This document shows positions 35,986-44,429 of a stretch of 57,668 nucleotides of DNA, in pieces. A program made the position numbers and the translations under genes. The stretch is taken from positions 1 to 57,668 of the forward strand of contig CAVYQS010000001.1 of assembly GCA_963770765.1 (NCBI GenBank), given 5' to 3'. How positions within the stretch are numbered: the first letter of the stretch is position 1; each line of letters begins with the position of its first letter. A model generated the notes under the pieces. It was not told where the DNA came from. It searched no databases and was given only the letters and a program-made list of their open reading frames with translations. This DNA comes from CAVPCY01 sp963770765. GTDB lineage: Bacteria > Actinomycetota > Coriobacteriia > Anaerosomatales > PHET01.

Positions 35986-36171
35986 ATGGCAGCATCGACC
36001 GACCCGATGGCTCGCGACCTCAGCGAGACCCTCAGCCAGTCCGCGGCACCGATGGAGCCGTTCGCGGCGGTCACCGACGACGCCCTCCGCGACGTCTACG
36101 CGGAGAGCGAGCTGCAGACGCGGCACGAGCGCACCGAGCGGATGATCCAGAAGGCGCGCGAACAGTCCTGA
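35986..36171 (+). CDS. Small hydrophilic protein, 61 residues
   Basis: Starts at ATG 35986 (MAASTDPMARDLSETLSQ) with GGAGGATCC as ribosome site and a GGGGTATAGT element about 50 bases upstream. The product is soluble, acidic, and predicted to be mostly helical, with a C-terminal charged helix (AESELQTRHERTERMIQKAREQS). No family is known to me. Its stop is 48 bases before the Fe-S protein gene, so both may be on one transcript. It could be a small regulator or an accessory of the Fe-S protein; nothing in the sequence decides. Confidence 0.65.
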   Translation: MAASTDPMARDLSETLSQSAAPMEPFAAVTDDALRDVYAESELQTRHERTERMIQKAREQS

Positions 36172-36219
36172 CCGCTCCGCCATCCCGCACAGCGAGCCGC
36201 CCACGATAAGGAGCCTTCC

Positions 36220-37056
36220 GTGTGCCAGTTCTGTGTCGAGCACGGCGAAGGCGAGCGGTGGTACCTCCAGGCCAAGAACTACGCGTTCGATCTCGAGAGC
36301 GATGTCCGTCGTCGTGACTACATCATCGACTTCGTCGAGGGCTTCTCGGAGATGCGCACGAATGCGCTGAGGTGGATGGACCGGCTCGACAAGCTGCCCA
36401 CACCGGTGTCACGCGCAGGCAAGAACCTGATCTCCAAGCGCCAGCAGATCAACCATTTCGGGCAGCCGGTGCCACTCGAGGAGTGCGAGCGCATCCTCGA
36501 GCTCGCCACCTCGATCACCGCGATTCCCTGCATCTGCCGCATGCACACGCCGGGAAAGACCGCCGATGAGGTCTGCCTGCTCGTGACCACCCAGCCGGTC
36601 GAGGGCGTCTTGGAGCGGGCTTTCTCGAGCTACGCGGACGGTCCGGACCTCGACGACTTCAATCGGATCACCGTGTCCGAGGCGATGGCCCTGATGCAGC
36701 AGTGTGAGCACAGCGGACTGATGCACTCGATCTGGACGTTCAAGACCCCGTTCGCAGCGGCGATCTGCAACTGCAACGTCGAAAGCGGCTGCATGGCGAT
36801 GCGTCTGACGGCCGTGCACGATCTCAAGGTCATGTGGAGGGGCGAATGGGTGGCCGAGCTGGATGCGGAACGCTGCACTCGGTGCGCCCGTTGCGCTCGA
36901 CTGTGCCCTTTCGACGCGATCGAGGCCCGGGGCGGCCGGGTCGAACTCCATGTCGACCGGTGCTGGGGCTGCGGGGTGTGCCGCAGCGCGTGCACGTCGG
37001 ACGCCATCACCCTGCGTGACCGGCGAAGCGTCCCACAGGTGGCCGACGTCTGGTAG
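36220..37056 (+). CDS. Fe-S protein with C-terminal 2[4Fe-4S] ferredoxin domain and cysteine-rich N-terminal part
   Basis: A 278-residue cytosolic electron-transfer protein. The C-terminal domain has CTRCARCARLCP and CWGCGVCRSACT (two [4Fe-4S] clusters). The front part adds Cys at MCQFC, CICRMH and CNCNVESGCM, which could hold a further cluster or metal. The middle region (SAIPC-like block, VEGVLERAFSSYADGPDLDDFNRITVSEAMALMQQCEHSGLMHSIWTFKTPF) is an N-terminal domain seen in ferredoxin-like proteins of strict anaerobes, with no known reaction. GTG at 36220 has AAGGAG upstream. Partner enzyme not evident. Confidence 0.8.
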   Translation: MCQFCVEHGEGERWYLQAKNYAFDLESDVRRRDYIIDFVEGFSEMRTNALRWMDRLDKLPTPVSRAGKNLISKRQQINHFGQPVPLEECERILELATSITAIPCICRMHTPGKTADEVCLLVTTQPVEGVLERAFSSYADGPDLDDFNRITVSEAMALMQQCEHSGLMHSIWTFKTPFAAAICNCNVESGCMAMRLTAVHDLKVMWRGEWVAELDAERCTRCARCARLCPFDAIEARGGRVELHVDRCWGCGVCRSACTSDAITLRDRRSVPQVADVW

Positions 37057-37089
37057 CGCGCGGTCGCGCCGCCATCCCGTCACGGTCGC

Positions 37090-37629
37090 TCACGGACCTG
37101 AGTAGCGCGGTCGACCGCGCGCGTGCCACACCCACGCCTCCTTCCGGCTCTTGGGCGCGCGGGTGTACTGCGTGACGAGACGCTTCGCCACGATCATCGG
37201 ATGCGCCTGGACGGCCTCTCCGGCCTTGCCGGCATAGCACTTCATCACCGCCAGCCTGCGCGCGAGTGCATCATCCTCGGCCTGGCACCAGACGGTCGTG
37301 AGCGCACCGGGAAAGGCCATCCCGTGACAGACAGCGACCGCATACTCCCACTCCCAGTGGAGATCGGTACGCTCAACGCCGCCTCCGAAGTCGCTTTCGA
37401 ACAGGTCGAACCGTTCCCCTGAGGCCACCACGATCTGCGCTTCGACGAACGCCGCCGTCGCACTGACGACGGGGTCGGGATCTCGCTGGGCTCGAACCAG
37501 CCAGTCGCCACGCTTCGGGCAGTCCACCACGCCGAGGAGCCCGATCGCGTCGAGGCGCACCCTGCGCGCCGGATGGCACAGAGCATCGCTCAACCAGGCC
37601 AATGCGTCTTGATCGGTCTCGTAGAACAC
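37090..37629 (-). CDS. HEAT-like alpha-helical protein
   Basis: A protein of 179 residues of helical repeats (ALAWLSDALCHPARRVRLDAIGLLGVVDCPKRGDWLVRAQRDPDPVVSATAAFVE), similar in style to HEAT-repeat proteins, with a C-terminal part RLAVMKCYAGKAGEAVQAHPMIVAKRL. The GTG at 37629 is preferred because AGAGGAG is six bases upstream; an ATG at 37677 has none. No enzyme motif. Not homologous in any obvious way to the HEAT-like protein at 14896 beyond repeat style. It stands alone between a plus-strand Fe-S gene and a divergent nuclease gene. Confidence 0.65.
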   Translation of the reverse strand: MFYETDQDALAWLSDALCHPARRVRLDAIGLLGVVDCPKRGDWLVRAQRDPDPVVSATAAFVEAQIVVASGERFDLFESDFGGGVERTDLHWEWEYAVAVCHGMAFPGALTTVWCQAEDDALARRLAVMKCYAGKAGEAVQAHPMIVAKRLVTQYTRAPKSRKEAWVWHARGRPRYSGP

Positions 37630-37781
37630 GCGGGCTCCTCTCTCGACCAAGAGGATGGCAGCCGGGCCTGACATCATCGGGCGCGGGATCGACCGGGCCG
37701 CGCCGTGCCGAGGGCGGCGAGGAGCCGGTGTCGGCGCGGTGCACTAGACTGCGGTCCAGCGGTGGCGACCGGTTCGGGGGT

Positions 37782-38384
37782 GTGCGAGTGCATGCGGTCA
37801 GACGGATCTCGAAGCGGGCTCTTCTCGGTGTCGCGATGGTGCTCACCTTCGGGCTGCTCGGCTGCCTGGACCTGGAATCCCCCACCGGATCCGGCTCTGC
37901 GGCCATCGCCCCGTCGAGTGTGATGGAGGGGACCGTCGTCAAGGTCGTGGATGGCGACACCATCCACGTGCTGGTGGGCGGCGAGCGAGAGAAGGTCCGG
38001 CTCATCGGTATGGATACTCCGGAGTCGACGCGCGAGCATGAGCCGTTCGGCACGGAAGCGTCGGCCTACACGACGGCCGCGCTGCTCGGCAGGAGGGTGT
38101 GGCTCGAGACCGACGTCGAACTGCGAGACCGCTACCAGCGGCTGCTCGCCTACGTCTGGCTCGAGGAGCCGATCCCGGGCGAAGACGCGGCCGCCGGATC
38201 GATGTTCAACGCACGCATCGTCCGCGACGGCTACGCGCAGATCTACACGTTCCCGCCCAACGTGAGACACGCCGGGCTGCTGCTGCAGATGCAGCGCGAG
38301 GCGCGGAGCGCCGGCAGCGGTCTGTGGTCGACGCCGGGTGCCGCAGACCCGCTCACCGGCCGACGAGCCGAGAGGGCGCCGTGA
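37782..38384 (+). CDS. Thermonuclease (SNase) family lipoprotein
   Basis: A 200-residue exported nuclease. The N-terminus is a lipoprotein signal with lipobox LLGC (ALLGVAMVLTFGLLGCLDLE), so the mature protein is likely attached to the membrane exterior. The SNase domain has VKVVDGDTIHV, VRLIGMDTPEST (Asp and Arg metal/active site), RRVWLETDVELRDRYQRLLAYVWL and IVRDGYAQIYTFPPN. Cleaves DNA or RNA with calcium in the family. GTG at 37782 (or 37788) has only a weak ribosome site; a TAGACT element is at 37746-37751. Convergent with the second DegV gene. Confidence 0.9.
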   Translation: MRVHAVRRISKRALLGVAMVLTFGLLGCLDLESPTGSGSAAIAPSSVMEGTVVKVVDGDTIHVLVGGEREKVRLIGMDTPESTREHEPFGTEASAYTTAALLGRRVWLETDVELRDRYQRLLAYVWLEEPIPGEDAAAGSMFNARIVRDGYAQIYTFPPNVRHAGLLLQMQREARSAGSGLWSTPGAADPLTGRRAERAP

Positions 38385-38402
38385 CCGGACGCGGGCAGAG
38401 CC

Positions 38403-39254
38403 CTACTCGGCGGGCAGAACGGCGACGCCCCACCCTGTACCCGTGTGCGCGCAGATCACGGAACCGGCTTCGTAGACGATCATCTCGTCGACCTCGTAGG
38501 TCTGCTTCAAGCGTTCGGCAAGCTTGTGGGCCCGGTCCTCGGACATCGCGTATCCGACTGCGAAGCGGCCCCGCGTGCGCTCCCCCATCTGCTTGGCGAC
38601 CCACTGCAAGGTGTGCTCAAGCCCCGCCTTCTCGCCTCGGCTGCGGGCGACAGGCACGAACTCGCCGTCTGAGTTGACCGTGAGCGTCACCTTCAGGTCC
38701 AGGAGCGACCCCATGAACGCCGAGACCCTGCCGATACGGCCGCCCTTCGCGAGATTGTCCAGGGAGTCGAGACCGACGATCAGCTTGACCCGCTCGCGCG
38801 CCGCAGCGAGGCGCTCGAACGTCGCGTCGACGCTCAAGCCCTCCGCCGCAGACGTCGCAGCTTCAAGAACCTGCCACGCGAGTCCCCACGACAGGTTGAG
38901 CGAGTCGAAGACGTGGACCCGCCCTGCGAACTGGCTGGCAGCCTGAAGGGCCGACTCCATGGTCCCCGACAGCTTGTTCGAGATGTGCACCGAGACGACG
39001 CTCTCGGCCTCCTGAAGAGCCCGCTCGTAGGCCTCGACGAACAGGCCGACGGGAGGCTGGGATGTTGTGGGGAGTGCGGGCGCGGAGTTCATGCGGGAGA
39101 AGAACTCCGTCTGAGTGAGCTCACCGTCACTCAGCGTTTCGGCGCCGAACGACACCGACAGCGGAACGACCGCGATACCCCTGTCGGCAGCGATGCCGGT
39201 CGCGATATCGGCGGTGCTGTCCGTCACCACAGCGAACTTCCGTTGCGTCCCCAC
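38403..39254 (-). CDS. DegV-family fatty-acid-binding protein, second copy
   Basis: A 283-residue DegV protein. Visible blocks: KFAVVTDSTADIATGIAADRGIAVVPLSVSFG, PTTSQPPVGLFVEAYERAL, VSVHISNKLSGTMESALQAA, VFDSLNLSWGLAWQVLEAA and LAKGGRIGRVSAFMGSLLDLKVTLTVNSDGEF. The fold binds a fatty acid for the fatty acid kinase system. It diverges strongly from the copy at 28418. GTG at 39254 is supported by GAGGAGG four bases upstream. It is divergent from nuoA over a 227-base gap that holds no gene; a TAGACT element may drive it. Confidence 0.92.
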   Translation of the reverse strand: MGTQRKFAVVTDSTADIATGIAADRGIAVVPLSVSFGAETLSDGELTQTEFFSRMNSAPALPTTSQPPVGLFVEAYERALQEAESVVSVHISNKLSGTMESALQAASQFAGRVHVFDSLNLSWGLAWQVLEAATSAAEGLSVDATFERLAAARERVKLIVGLDSLDNLAKGGRIGRVSAFMGSLLDLKVTLTVNSDGEFVPVARSRGEKAGLEHTLQWVAKQMGERTRGRFAVGYAMSEDRAHKLAERLKQTYEVDEMIVYEAGSVICAHTGTGWGVAVLPAE

Positions 39255-39481
39255 GGCTCCTCCTCGAAATGTCGCTCGAACCGGCCCGGCGAGAGAATCT
39301 CCGCTTCCTGAGTCTAGCCGAAGGAGCGGGGTCGTCCACGCGCTTCCTCGGTAATGCATGCCCGGAATGTGGCTGCGTCCATTCAAAACGGCGCATTCTC
39401 GCAGGGTTTTGGTCGTCGAGGTCGTATCTGAACACATCGGCTCTCGCATGACCGGCAGCGCGCGGGGAGGTTCTCGATCTG

Positions 39482-39838
39482 ATGAGCGGCACCATTCTCG
39501 TGTTCACCGGATTCCTGCTCGTGGGCGTGGTGCTGGCCATGCTGCTCGTCACCATCCCACGCTGGCTGGCGCCCCGGCACCCCGGCGAGCTCAAGTCGAC
39601 CACGTACGAATGCGGTGAGGCGCCCGTCGGTGAGCCGTGGATCCGCTTCCGCGTCGGCTACTACGTGTTCGCGCTGGTCTTCGTGATCTTCGACGTCGAG
39701 GCGGCCCTGCTCTACCCCTGGGCGGTCGTCGCGCGAAGACTGGGAATCGCGGGGCTCGTGGAGATGGGCGTCTTCATCGGCATCTTGGCGCTGGGGCTTG
39801 CGTACGCATGGCGCAAGGGGGCGCTCAAGTGGGTGTAG
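39482..39838 (+). CDS. nuoA: NADH-quinone oxidoreductase subunit A
   Basis: Small membrane subunit (118 residues, three helices) of complex I. Signature parts: the cysteine loop STTYECGEAPVGEPWIRFRVGYYVFALVFVIFDVEAALLYPWAV between helices 1 and 2, where the Cys sits in the loop that closes the quinone channel. It opens the nuo operon; a GGGAGG site lies 11 bases upstream. nuoB begins inside the last codons of nuoA (10-base overlap), a coupled arrangement. Upstream gap 39255-39481 shows no clear promoter match. Confidence 0.96.
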   Translation: MSGTILVFTGFLLVGVVLAMLLVTIPRWLAPRHPGELKSTTYECGEAPVGEPWIRFRVGYYVFALVFVIFDVEAALLYPWAVVARRLGIAGLVEMGVFIGILALGLAYAWRKGALKWV

Positions 39839-40323
39839 ACGATCACGTCCCGGTGCTCGTGGGACCGCTCGATCATCTGATGCGGTGGGCTCGCGGGCAC
39901 TCCATGTGGCCGCTCACCTTCGGCACGGCGTGCTGCGCCATCGAGATGATGACGGTGGGTTCTGCCCACTACGACACCGACCGGCTGGGCATCTTCTTCC
40001 GCGCCTCTCCCCGGCAAGCCGACTGCATGATCGTCGCCGGAACCGTGAACCTGCGGATGGCGCCGCGGGTCAAGCTGCTCTACGAACAGATCGCGGCACC
40101 CAAGTACGTGATCGCGATGGGCTCGTGCGCGGTGAGCGGCGGTCCGTTCGCCGACGGCTACAACGTCGTCAACGGCGCCGACTGGATCATCCCGGTCGAC
40201 ATCTACCTTCCGGGCTGCCCGCCCCGGCCCGAGGCGCTGATGGACGCGCTTCTCACGCTCATGGAGCGTAACGCCGCCGGCGAGCCCTCGGCCGCCGAGC
40301 GCTGTCGAGAGCAGGCCACGTGA
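39829..40323 (+). CDS. nuoB: NADH-quinone oxidoreductase subunit B
   Basis: Carries the terminal [4Fe-4S] cluster N2 that reduces quinone. The 164-residue product has the tandem cysteines in FGTACCAIEMM, and the others in AMGSCAVSGGPF and IYLPGCPPRPEALMDALLTL, plus ADCMIVAGTVNLRMAP. The GTG at 39829 overlaps nuoA; AAGGGGGC precedes it. All four cluster ligands are intact, so the subunit should be functional. The nuoCD gene starts in its stop codon as GTGA. Confidence 0.97.
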   Translation: MGVDDHVPVLVGPLDHLMRWARGHSMWPLTFGTACCAIEMMTVGSAHYDTDRLGIFFRASPRQADCMIVAGTVNLRMAPRVKLLYEQIAAPKYVIAMGSCAVSGGPFADGYNVVNGADWIIPVDIYLPGCPPRPEALMDALLTLMERNAAGEPSAAERCREQAT

Positions 40324-41963
40324 GCGTCCTCGAGCCGGACACGCATCCCGCCGCATCGGTGTTCGCGAGTATCGAGGCCGTATCGAACACCGGGGCGCTC
40401 GGCGTCGGAGGCCTCGCGTGCGCCCGTACGTCACCTTCCCACCTGCTCGAGGTCCTCACGACCCTGAAGCACGAACGGGGCTTCGAACACCTCTCGCTGC
40501 TCACCGCCGTCGATGGACATGACGGCGCGCCGCTCGATCTCGTGTACGCCGTCACACGACGCACCGACCACACGACTGCGGTCGTCAAGGTCGCGGTCGA
40601 GCCGGAGTCACCGGTACCCTCGATCTCCCGCCTGTGGTCGGGCGCCTCTCCGCTCGAGAGGGAGGTCTACGACCTGTTCGGCGTGCGCTTCTCGGATCAT
40701 CCCGACCTCACCCGCATCGTGTTGCGCGACGACTTCATCGGCCATCCGCTGCGCAAGGACTTCGTCATGGACCCCGCCGGCGTGAGCCGCGCCCAGGTCG
40801 ACGAAGCCGTCGCATCACCCGGGGACGACCACACGTTCGAGCCCGGCGTGCCCCTGGACCCCGCGTTGCACTGCGAGCGGCTCGTGTTGAACATGGGGCC
40901 GCAGCACCCCAGCATGCACGGCGTGCTGCACATGTGGCTCGCGCTCGACGGTGAGGTCGTCGTCGACTCGAAGCCCACCCACGGCTACCTGCACCGCTGC
41001 ATCGAGAAGCTGTGTGAGATGCGCTCGTACAAGGCGTGCATCGCCATGATGGACCGGGCCGACTACGTGTCCGGGTTCCATACCGAGCTGGCGTACCTGC
41101 TGGCGCTCGAGGAGCTCCTCGCGGTCGAGGTGCCGCCACGTGCGCGCTACCTCAGAGTGCTCTTCAGCGAGCTCAACCGCATCACGAGCCATCACACCTG
41201 GTTCGCCGCGTGCGGGCTCGACGTGGGCGCCCTGACCCCGTTCCTCTACGCCTTCAACTACCGCGAGCGGATCATCGACATCTACGAGGCGGTGACCGGC
41301 GGGCGCATGATGTTCAACTACTTCAGGCCCGGCGGGGTGAAGGCGGACCTCCCCGCCGGCGTGATAGCCGATATCCGCGAGATCCTGACGACCTTCGACG
41401 CGCAGGTCGACGAGTACGAAGCGCTGCTCACCGACAACGAGATCTTCCGCGCGCGAGCTCGCGGCATCGGCGTGATCACTCCCGAGACGATCGTGGACTA
41501 CGGAGTGACGGGGCCCATGGCCCGCGCATCCGGCGTCGACATCGACCTGAGACGCGACGAGCCCTACTCGGCGTATGCCGACTTCGACGTCCGCGTCCCG
41601 CTCGGCGAGGTCGGCGACACGTTCGATCGCTACCAGGTCCGGGTGGCGGAGATGCGCGAGTCGGCTCGGCTCGCCTCGGCGGCGCTCGAAGCGCTGCCGG
41701 AAGGGCCGTACGCCAACGCGGATGTGCCGCGCGTGCTCCGGCCACCGGCGGGAAGTGCCTACCGCCGCGTCGAAAGTCCCCGAGGAGAGCTCGGTGTCCT
41801 GCTCGTGAGCCATGGTGACACGTCACCGTGGCGGCTCAAGATCCGTTCACCCGCCCTCTCCAACCTGCATGTGGTCCCCGCAGTGCTTCCGGGGTGCCGA
41901 ATGGGCGACGTCGTCGCGGTGATGGGTTCGGTCGATGTGGTGATGGGGGAGATCGACCGGTGA
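40320..41963 (+). CDS. nuoCD: NADH-quinone oxidoreductase fused subunit C/D
   Basis: A 547-residue fusion. Residues about 1-165 are NuoC (REVYDLFGVRFSDHPDLTRIVLRDDFIGHPLRKDF), then a linker and NuoD (LNMGPQHPSMHGVLHMWLALDGE with the quinone-site His, THGYLHRCIEKLCEMRSY, DYVSGFHTELAYLLALEELL, and the C-terminal VVPAVLPGCRMGDVVAVMGSVDVVMGEIDR). The 49-kDa-type subunit shapes the quinone pocket with NuoB. Fusion of C and D is found in several bacterial groups. GTG at 40320 overlaps nuoB by GTGA, and the stop overlaps nuoH by GTGA. Confidence 0.95.
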   Translation: MSVLEPDTHPAASVFASIEAVSNTGALGVGGLACARTSPSHLLEVLTTLKHERGFEHLSLLTAVDGHDGAPLDLVYAVTRRTDHTTAVVKVAVEPESPVPSISRLWSGASPLEREVYDLFGVRFSDHPDLTRIVLRDDFIGHPLRKDFVMDPAGVSRAQVDEAVASPGDDHTFEPGVPLDPALHCERLVLNMGPQHPSMHGVLHMWLALDGEVVVDSKPTHGYLHRCIEKLCEMRSYKACIAMMDRADYVSGFHTELAYLLALEELLAVEVPPRARYLRVLFSELNRITSHHTWFAACGLDVGALTPFLYAFNYRERIIDIYEAVTGGRMMFNYFRPGGVKADLPAGVIADIREILTTFDAQVDEYEALLTDNEIFRARARGIGVITPETIVDYGVTGPMARASGVDIDLRRDEPYSAYADFDVRVPLGEVGDTFDRYQVRVAEMRESARLASAALEALPEGPYANADVPRVLRPPAGSAYRRVESPRGELGVLLVSHGDTSPWRLKIRSPALSNLHVVPAVLPGCRMGDVVAVMGSVDVVMGEIDR

Positions 41964-43052
41964 CAGGCGTGATCATGATACTCGTGGGCATAGTGGTGCT
42001 GGTCATCATCGTGATGCTCAACACCGTCTTCGTGATGTGGCTGGAGCGCAAGACGCTCGGGCATCTGCAGTCGCGCATGGGCCCCATGCGCACCGGGTGG
42101 CACGGCCTGCTTCAGCCCTTCGCGGACGCGCTCAAGCTGCTCGGCAAAGAAGACCTCGTTCCCACCGGCGCCGACCGGTCGCTGTTCCTGATCGCGCCCA
42201 TTCTCGCCTTCGTGCCGTCGGTCCTGATCTACGCCGCCACCCCCTGGGCCGAGCAGATCGGGGGGGTCACCATCGACAGCGGGATCTTCCTCGTCTTCGG
42301 CGTCATGGCGCTCGCCCCGGTGGGGATCCTCGTGGGCGGATGGGCCTCGCACAACAAGTACGCGCTCATGGGCGGGTTCCGCGCCGCCGCCCAGCAGATC
42401 AGCTATGAGGTGCCGATGATCCTGTCGGTCGTGGGACTCGTGATGCTGACAGGCTCGCTGCGATTGAGCGCGATCGTGGAAGCGCAGGCCGGCGTGTGGA
42501 ACGCGTTCACGCAGCCGCTGGCGCTGCTCGTGTTCTTCATCGGCGTGCTCGCCGATCTGAACCGCGTGCCGTTCGACATGCCCGAAGCCGAGTCCGAGCT
42601 CGTCGCCGGCTTCAACATCGAGTACTCGAGCATGCGCTTCGCGCTCTTCTTCGTCGCCGAGTACGTGAACGTCTTCACGATGTCTCTGCTCACGGCTCTG
42701 CTCTTCCTCGGAGGGTGGAACGGGCCGGGTGCTGAGAGCCTGCCGTGGCTGGGACTCGTCTGGCTGGGCCTCAAGACCTACGCGGTCACGTTCATGATCA
42801 TCTGGGTGCGCGCGACGCTCGCGCGCGTTCGCATGGACCAGCTGATGGCGATCGGGTGGAAGCTGCTGCTTCCCGCCGCACTCGCGAGCATGGCGATCAC
42901 ATCGGTGGGGCTCGTCGACCGGCGCGTGGGTGCTCGTCGCTCTGCAGGTTCTCGGCGTCGTGGTGTTCGTGTGGGTGGTCGCCCGACTCGGTGCACGCGC
43001 GGGCGACAGCCTCCGCGCTGCGGCGCTCGCTGCTCGGGAGGCCGCATGCTAG
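41960..43052 (+). CDS. nuoH: NADH-quinone oxidoreductase subunit H, frameshifted near 42917
   Basis: Membrane subunit linking the quinone site to the proton channels. The frame from GTG 41960 holds WLERKTLGHLQSRMGPMRTGWHGLLQPFADALKLLGKED, ILVGGWASHNKYALMGGFRAAAQQISYEVPM and FDMPEAESELVAGFNIEYSSMRFALFF, all conserved in NuoH. After about residue 319 the frame is lost; dropping one base near 42917 gives TGAWVLVALQVLGVVVFVWVVARLGARAGDS and a TAG at 43052 that overlaps the nuoI start. The uncorrected frame would read straight into nuoI as an artificial fusion. Likely a sequence error. Confidence 0.93.
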
Positions 43053-43480
43053 GAATCGCGAAGGGCATGGCCACGACGTTCCGGCACCTCCTGCGGCCCG
43101 CGATCACGTACGGCTACCCCGGGGTCAAGCGGCAGCTTCCCGAGCGCAGTCGCATGTCGTTCGCGCTGCTGACCGACGAGGCGGGCGAGCCGCAGTGCAA
43201 GAGCTGCCTGCTGTGCGAGAAGAGCTGCCCCGACGACGCGATCTCGATCGAGTCCGAGAAGCGCGAGGGTGTGCCGGGCAGAGTCCTCACGCGCTTCACC
43301 ATCGACCTGGGCCGGTGCATGTACTGCGGGCTGTGCGTGGAGCAGTGCACGACGATGGGCCTCGTCCACACCGGCGACTACGAGACGTGCTCCCCCCGCC
43401 GAGAAGACATGATGCTCGACCTCTACCGCCGAGAAGCGCCGAACGGGGCCGCTGCGCCGGAGGAGGTGGTCGAGCCGTGA
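43046..43480 (+). CDS. nuoI: NADH-quinone oxidoreductase subunit I
   Basis: Ferredoxin-like subunit (144 residues) with two [4Fe-4S] clusters that feed NuoB. Motifs: CKSCLLCEKSCPDDAISIE and CMYCGLCVEQCTTMG, the second lacking the usual Pro after the fourth Cys. N-terminal RHLLRPAITYGYPGVKRQLPERSR is the membrane-contact region. In complexes without NuoEFG this subunit is the likely docking point for ferredoxin or another low-potential donor. ATG at 43046 overlaps the true nuoH stop; its stop overlaps nuoJ by GTGA. Confidence 0.96.
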   Translation: MLGIAKGMATTFRHLLRPAITYGYPGVKRQLPERSRMSFALLTDEAGEPQCKSCLLCEKSCPDDAISIESEKREGVPGRVLTRFTIDLGRCMYCGLCVEQCTTMGLVHTGDYETCSPRREDMMLDLYRREAPNGAAAPEEVVEP

Positions 43481-44032
43481 CGATCACGCTCGCTCCTGTT
43501 CTACCTCTACGCCCTCGCGGCGCTCGCGGGCGCCGTCGGGCTCATCACGGCCACGAAGCTCGTGCACGCGGCGATGTGGCTCCTCATGACCCTCGTCGCG
43601 GTCGCGGCACTGTTCCTCCTCATGGGAAGCGAGTTCCTGGGCGCGATGCAGCTGTTCGTCTACGGCGGGGCCATCACGGTGCTCGTGCTGTTCGTCCTCA
43701 TGCTCACGCGCCCGTCGCCCGAATCAGTGGACGCTCCCACCCCGGCCAGACGAGCGGTCGCGGCGGGTTCGACCGTTGCGCTGTTCGCCGCGCTGGCCAT
43801 GGCGCTCTGGACGAGCCACGTCGCGACCGCCGCTTCGGGACCGATAGACACCGCGTCCCTGGCCGAACTGCTGTTCTCGCGCTACCTGGTCCCGTTCGAG
43901 ATCGCGGGCCTGCTGCTCACGATCGCCCTGATCGGCGCGGTGGTCATCGCGCGCGAGGAGCCCGTGACCGCCGGATCCGGAGCCCGCTCCACGGCCGCAT
44001 CTGACATCCGGAAGCCGGGTGAGCCGACGTGA
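43477..44032 (+). CDS. nuoJ: NADH-quinone oxidoreductase subunit J, frameshifted near 43495
   Basis: Membrane subunit with five helices. The GTG at 43477 overlaps the nuoI stop. Dropping one C of the pair at 43495-43496 yields MTITLALFYLYALAALAGAVGLITATKLVHAAMWLL, the expected first helix; without it only a truncated start at 43562 would be available. The rest is in frame: ALFLLMGSEFLGAMQLFVYGGAITVLVLFVLML (the pi-bulge helix region), then YLVPFEIAGLLLTIALIGAVVIAREEP. About 184 residues. The lesion is only 580 bases from the nuoH one, so local read quality is suspect. Confidence 0.93.
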
Positions 44033-44337
44033 TCACACTCACCCACTACCTCGCACTGGCCGCCGCCCTGTTCTGCATCGGGCTCTACGGCGTCCTCACC
44101 TCGAAGAGCGCCTTGCGTCTGATCCTGTGTGTGGAACTGATGCTCAACGCCGTCAACATCAACCTCGTCGCGTTCTCCGTGTTCGGCGCCGAGCAGCCCG
44201 CCTCCGGACTGAGCTTCGTGATCTTCCTGATCGTGGTCGCCGCAGCCGAGGTCGGTCTGGCACTGGCGCTCGTGGTCGCACTGAGCCGCACGAACGACAT
44301 CTCGGCAATCGACAGTCTCGCTGAACTGAGAGGGTAG
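44029..44337 (+). CDS. nuoK: NADH-quinone oxidoreductase subunit K
   Basis: Small three-helix proton-channel subunit (102 residues), homologous to MrpC. Signature: LCIELMLNAVN-type segment seen here as LILCVELMLNAVNINLVAFSVF with the conserved Glu in helix 2, and FVIFLIVVAAAEVGLALALVVAL with a second Glu. GTG at 44029 overlaps the nuoJ stop by GTGA. It is followed not by nuoL but by a short repeat-containing stretch and nuoM. Confidence 0.96.
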   Translation: MITLTHYLALAAALFCIGLYGVLTSKSALRLILCVELMLNAVNINLVAFSVFGAEQPASGLSFVIFLIVVAAAEVGLALALVVALSRTNDISAIDSLAELRG

Positions 44338-44340
44338 CCG

Positions 44341-44427
44341 GTGAACACCCACAGACGATCCGTGAACACGCTGAGACGGTGCGCGACCGCCGGATGCGGT
44401 GCCCTGCACGCGCGAAGGGGGGTGTGA
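44341..44427 (+). CDS. Possible 28-codon ORF with a 7-codon tandem repeat
   Basis: The 92-base gap between nuoK and nuoM is open from a GTG at 44341, 4 bases after the nuoK stop, to a TGA at 44427 that overlaps a possible nuoM GTG at 44424. Its first 42 bases are two imperfect copies of a 21-base unit (44341-44361 and 44362-44382), both beginning GTGAACAC. The product would be arginine-rich with no known family. It could be a coupling leader for nuoM or a chance ORF. Confidence 0.25.
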   Translation: MNTHRRSVNTLRRCATAGCGALHARRGV

Positions 44428-44429
44428 GC

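Noticed and set aside
36250..36266. A GGTGGTACC string resembling the T-box core
   Set aside because: It lies inside the Fe-S protein coding region (codons for RWYLQ), with no Stem I, Stem III or terminator around it.
41828..43480. A single 550-residue NuoH-NuoI fusion
   Set aside because: The C-terminal 50 residues of the NuoH part are out of frame; one base removed near 42917 gives the proper NuoH end with its own stop overlapping the nuoI start.
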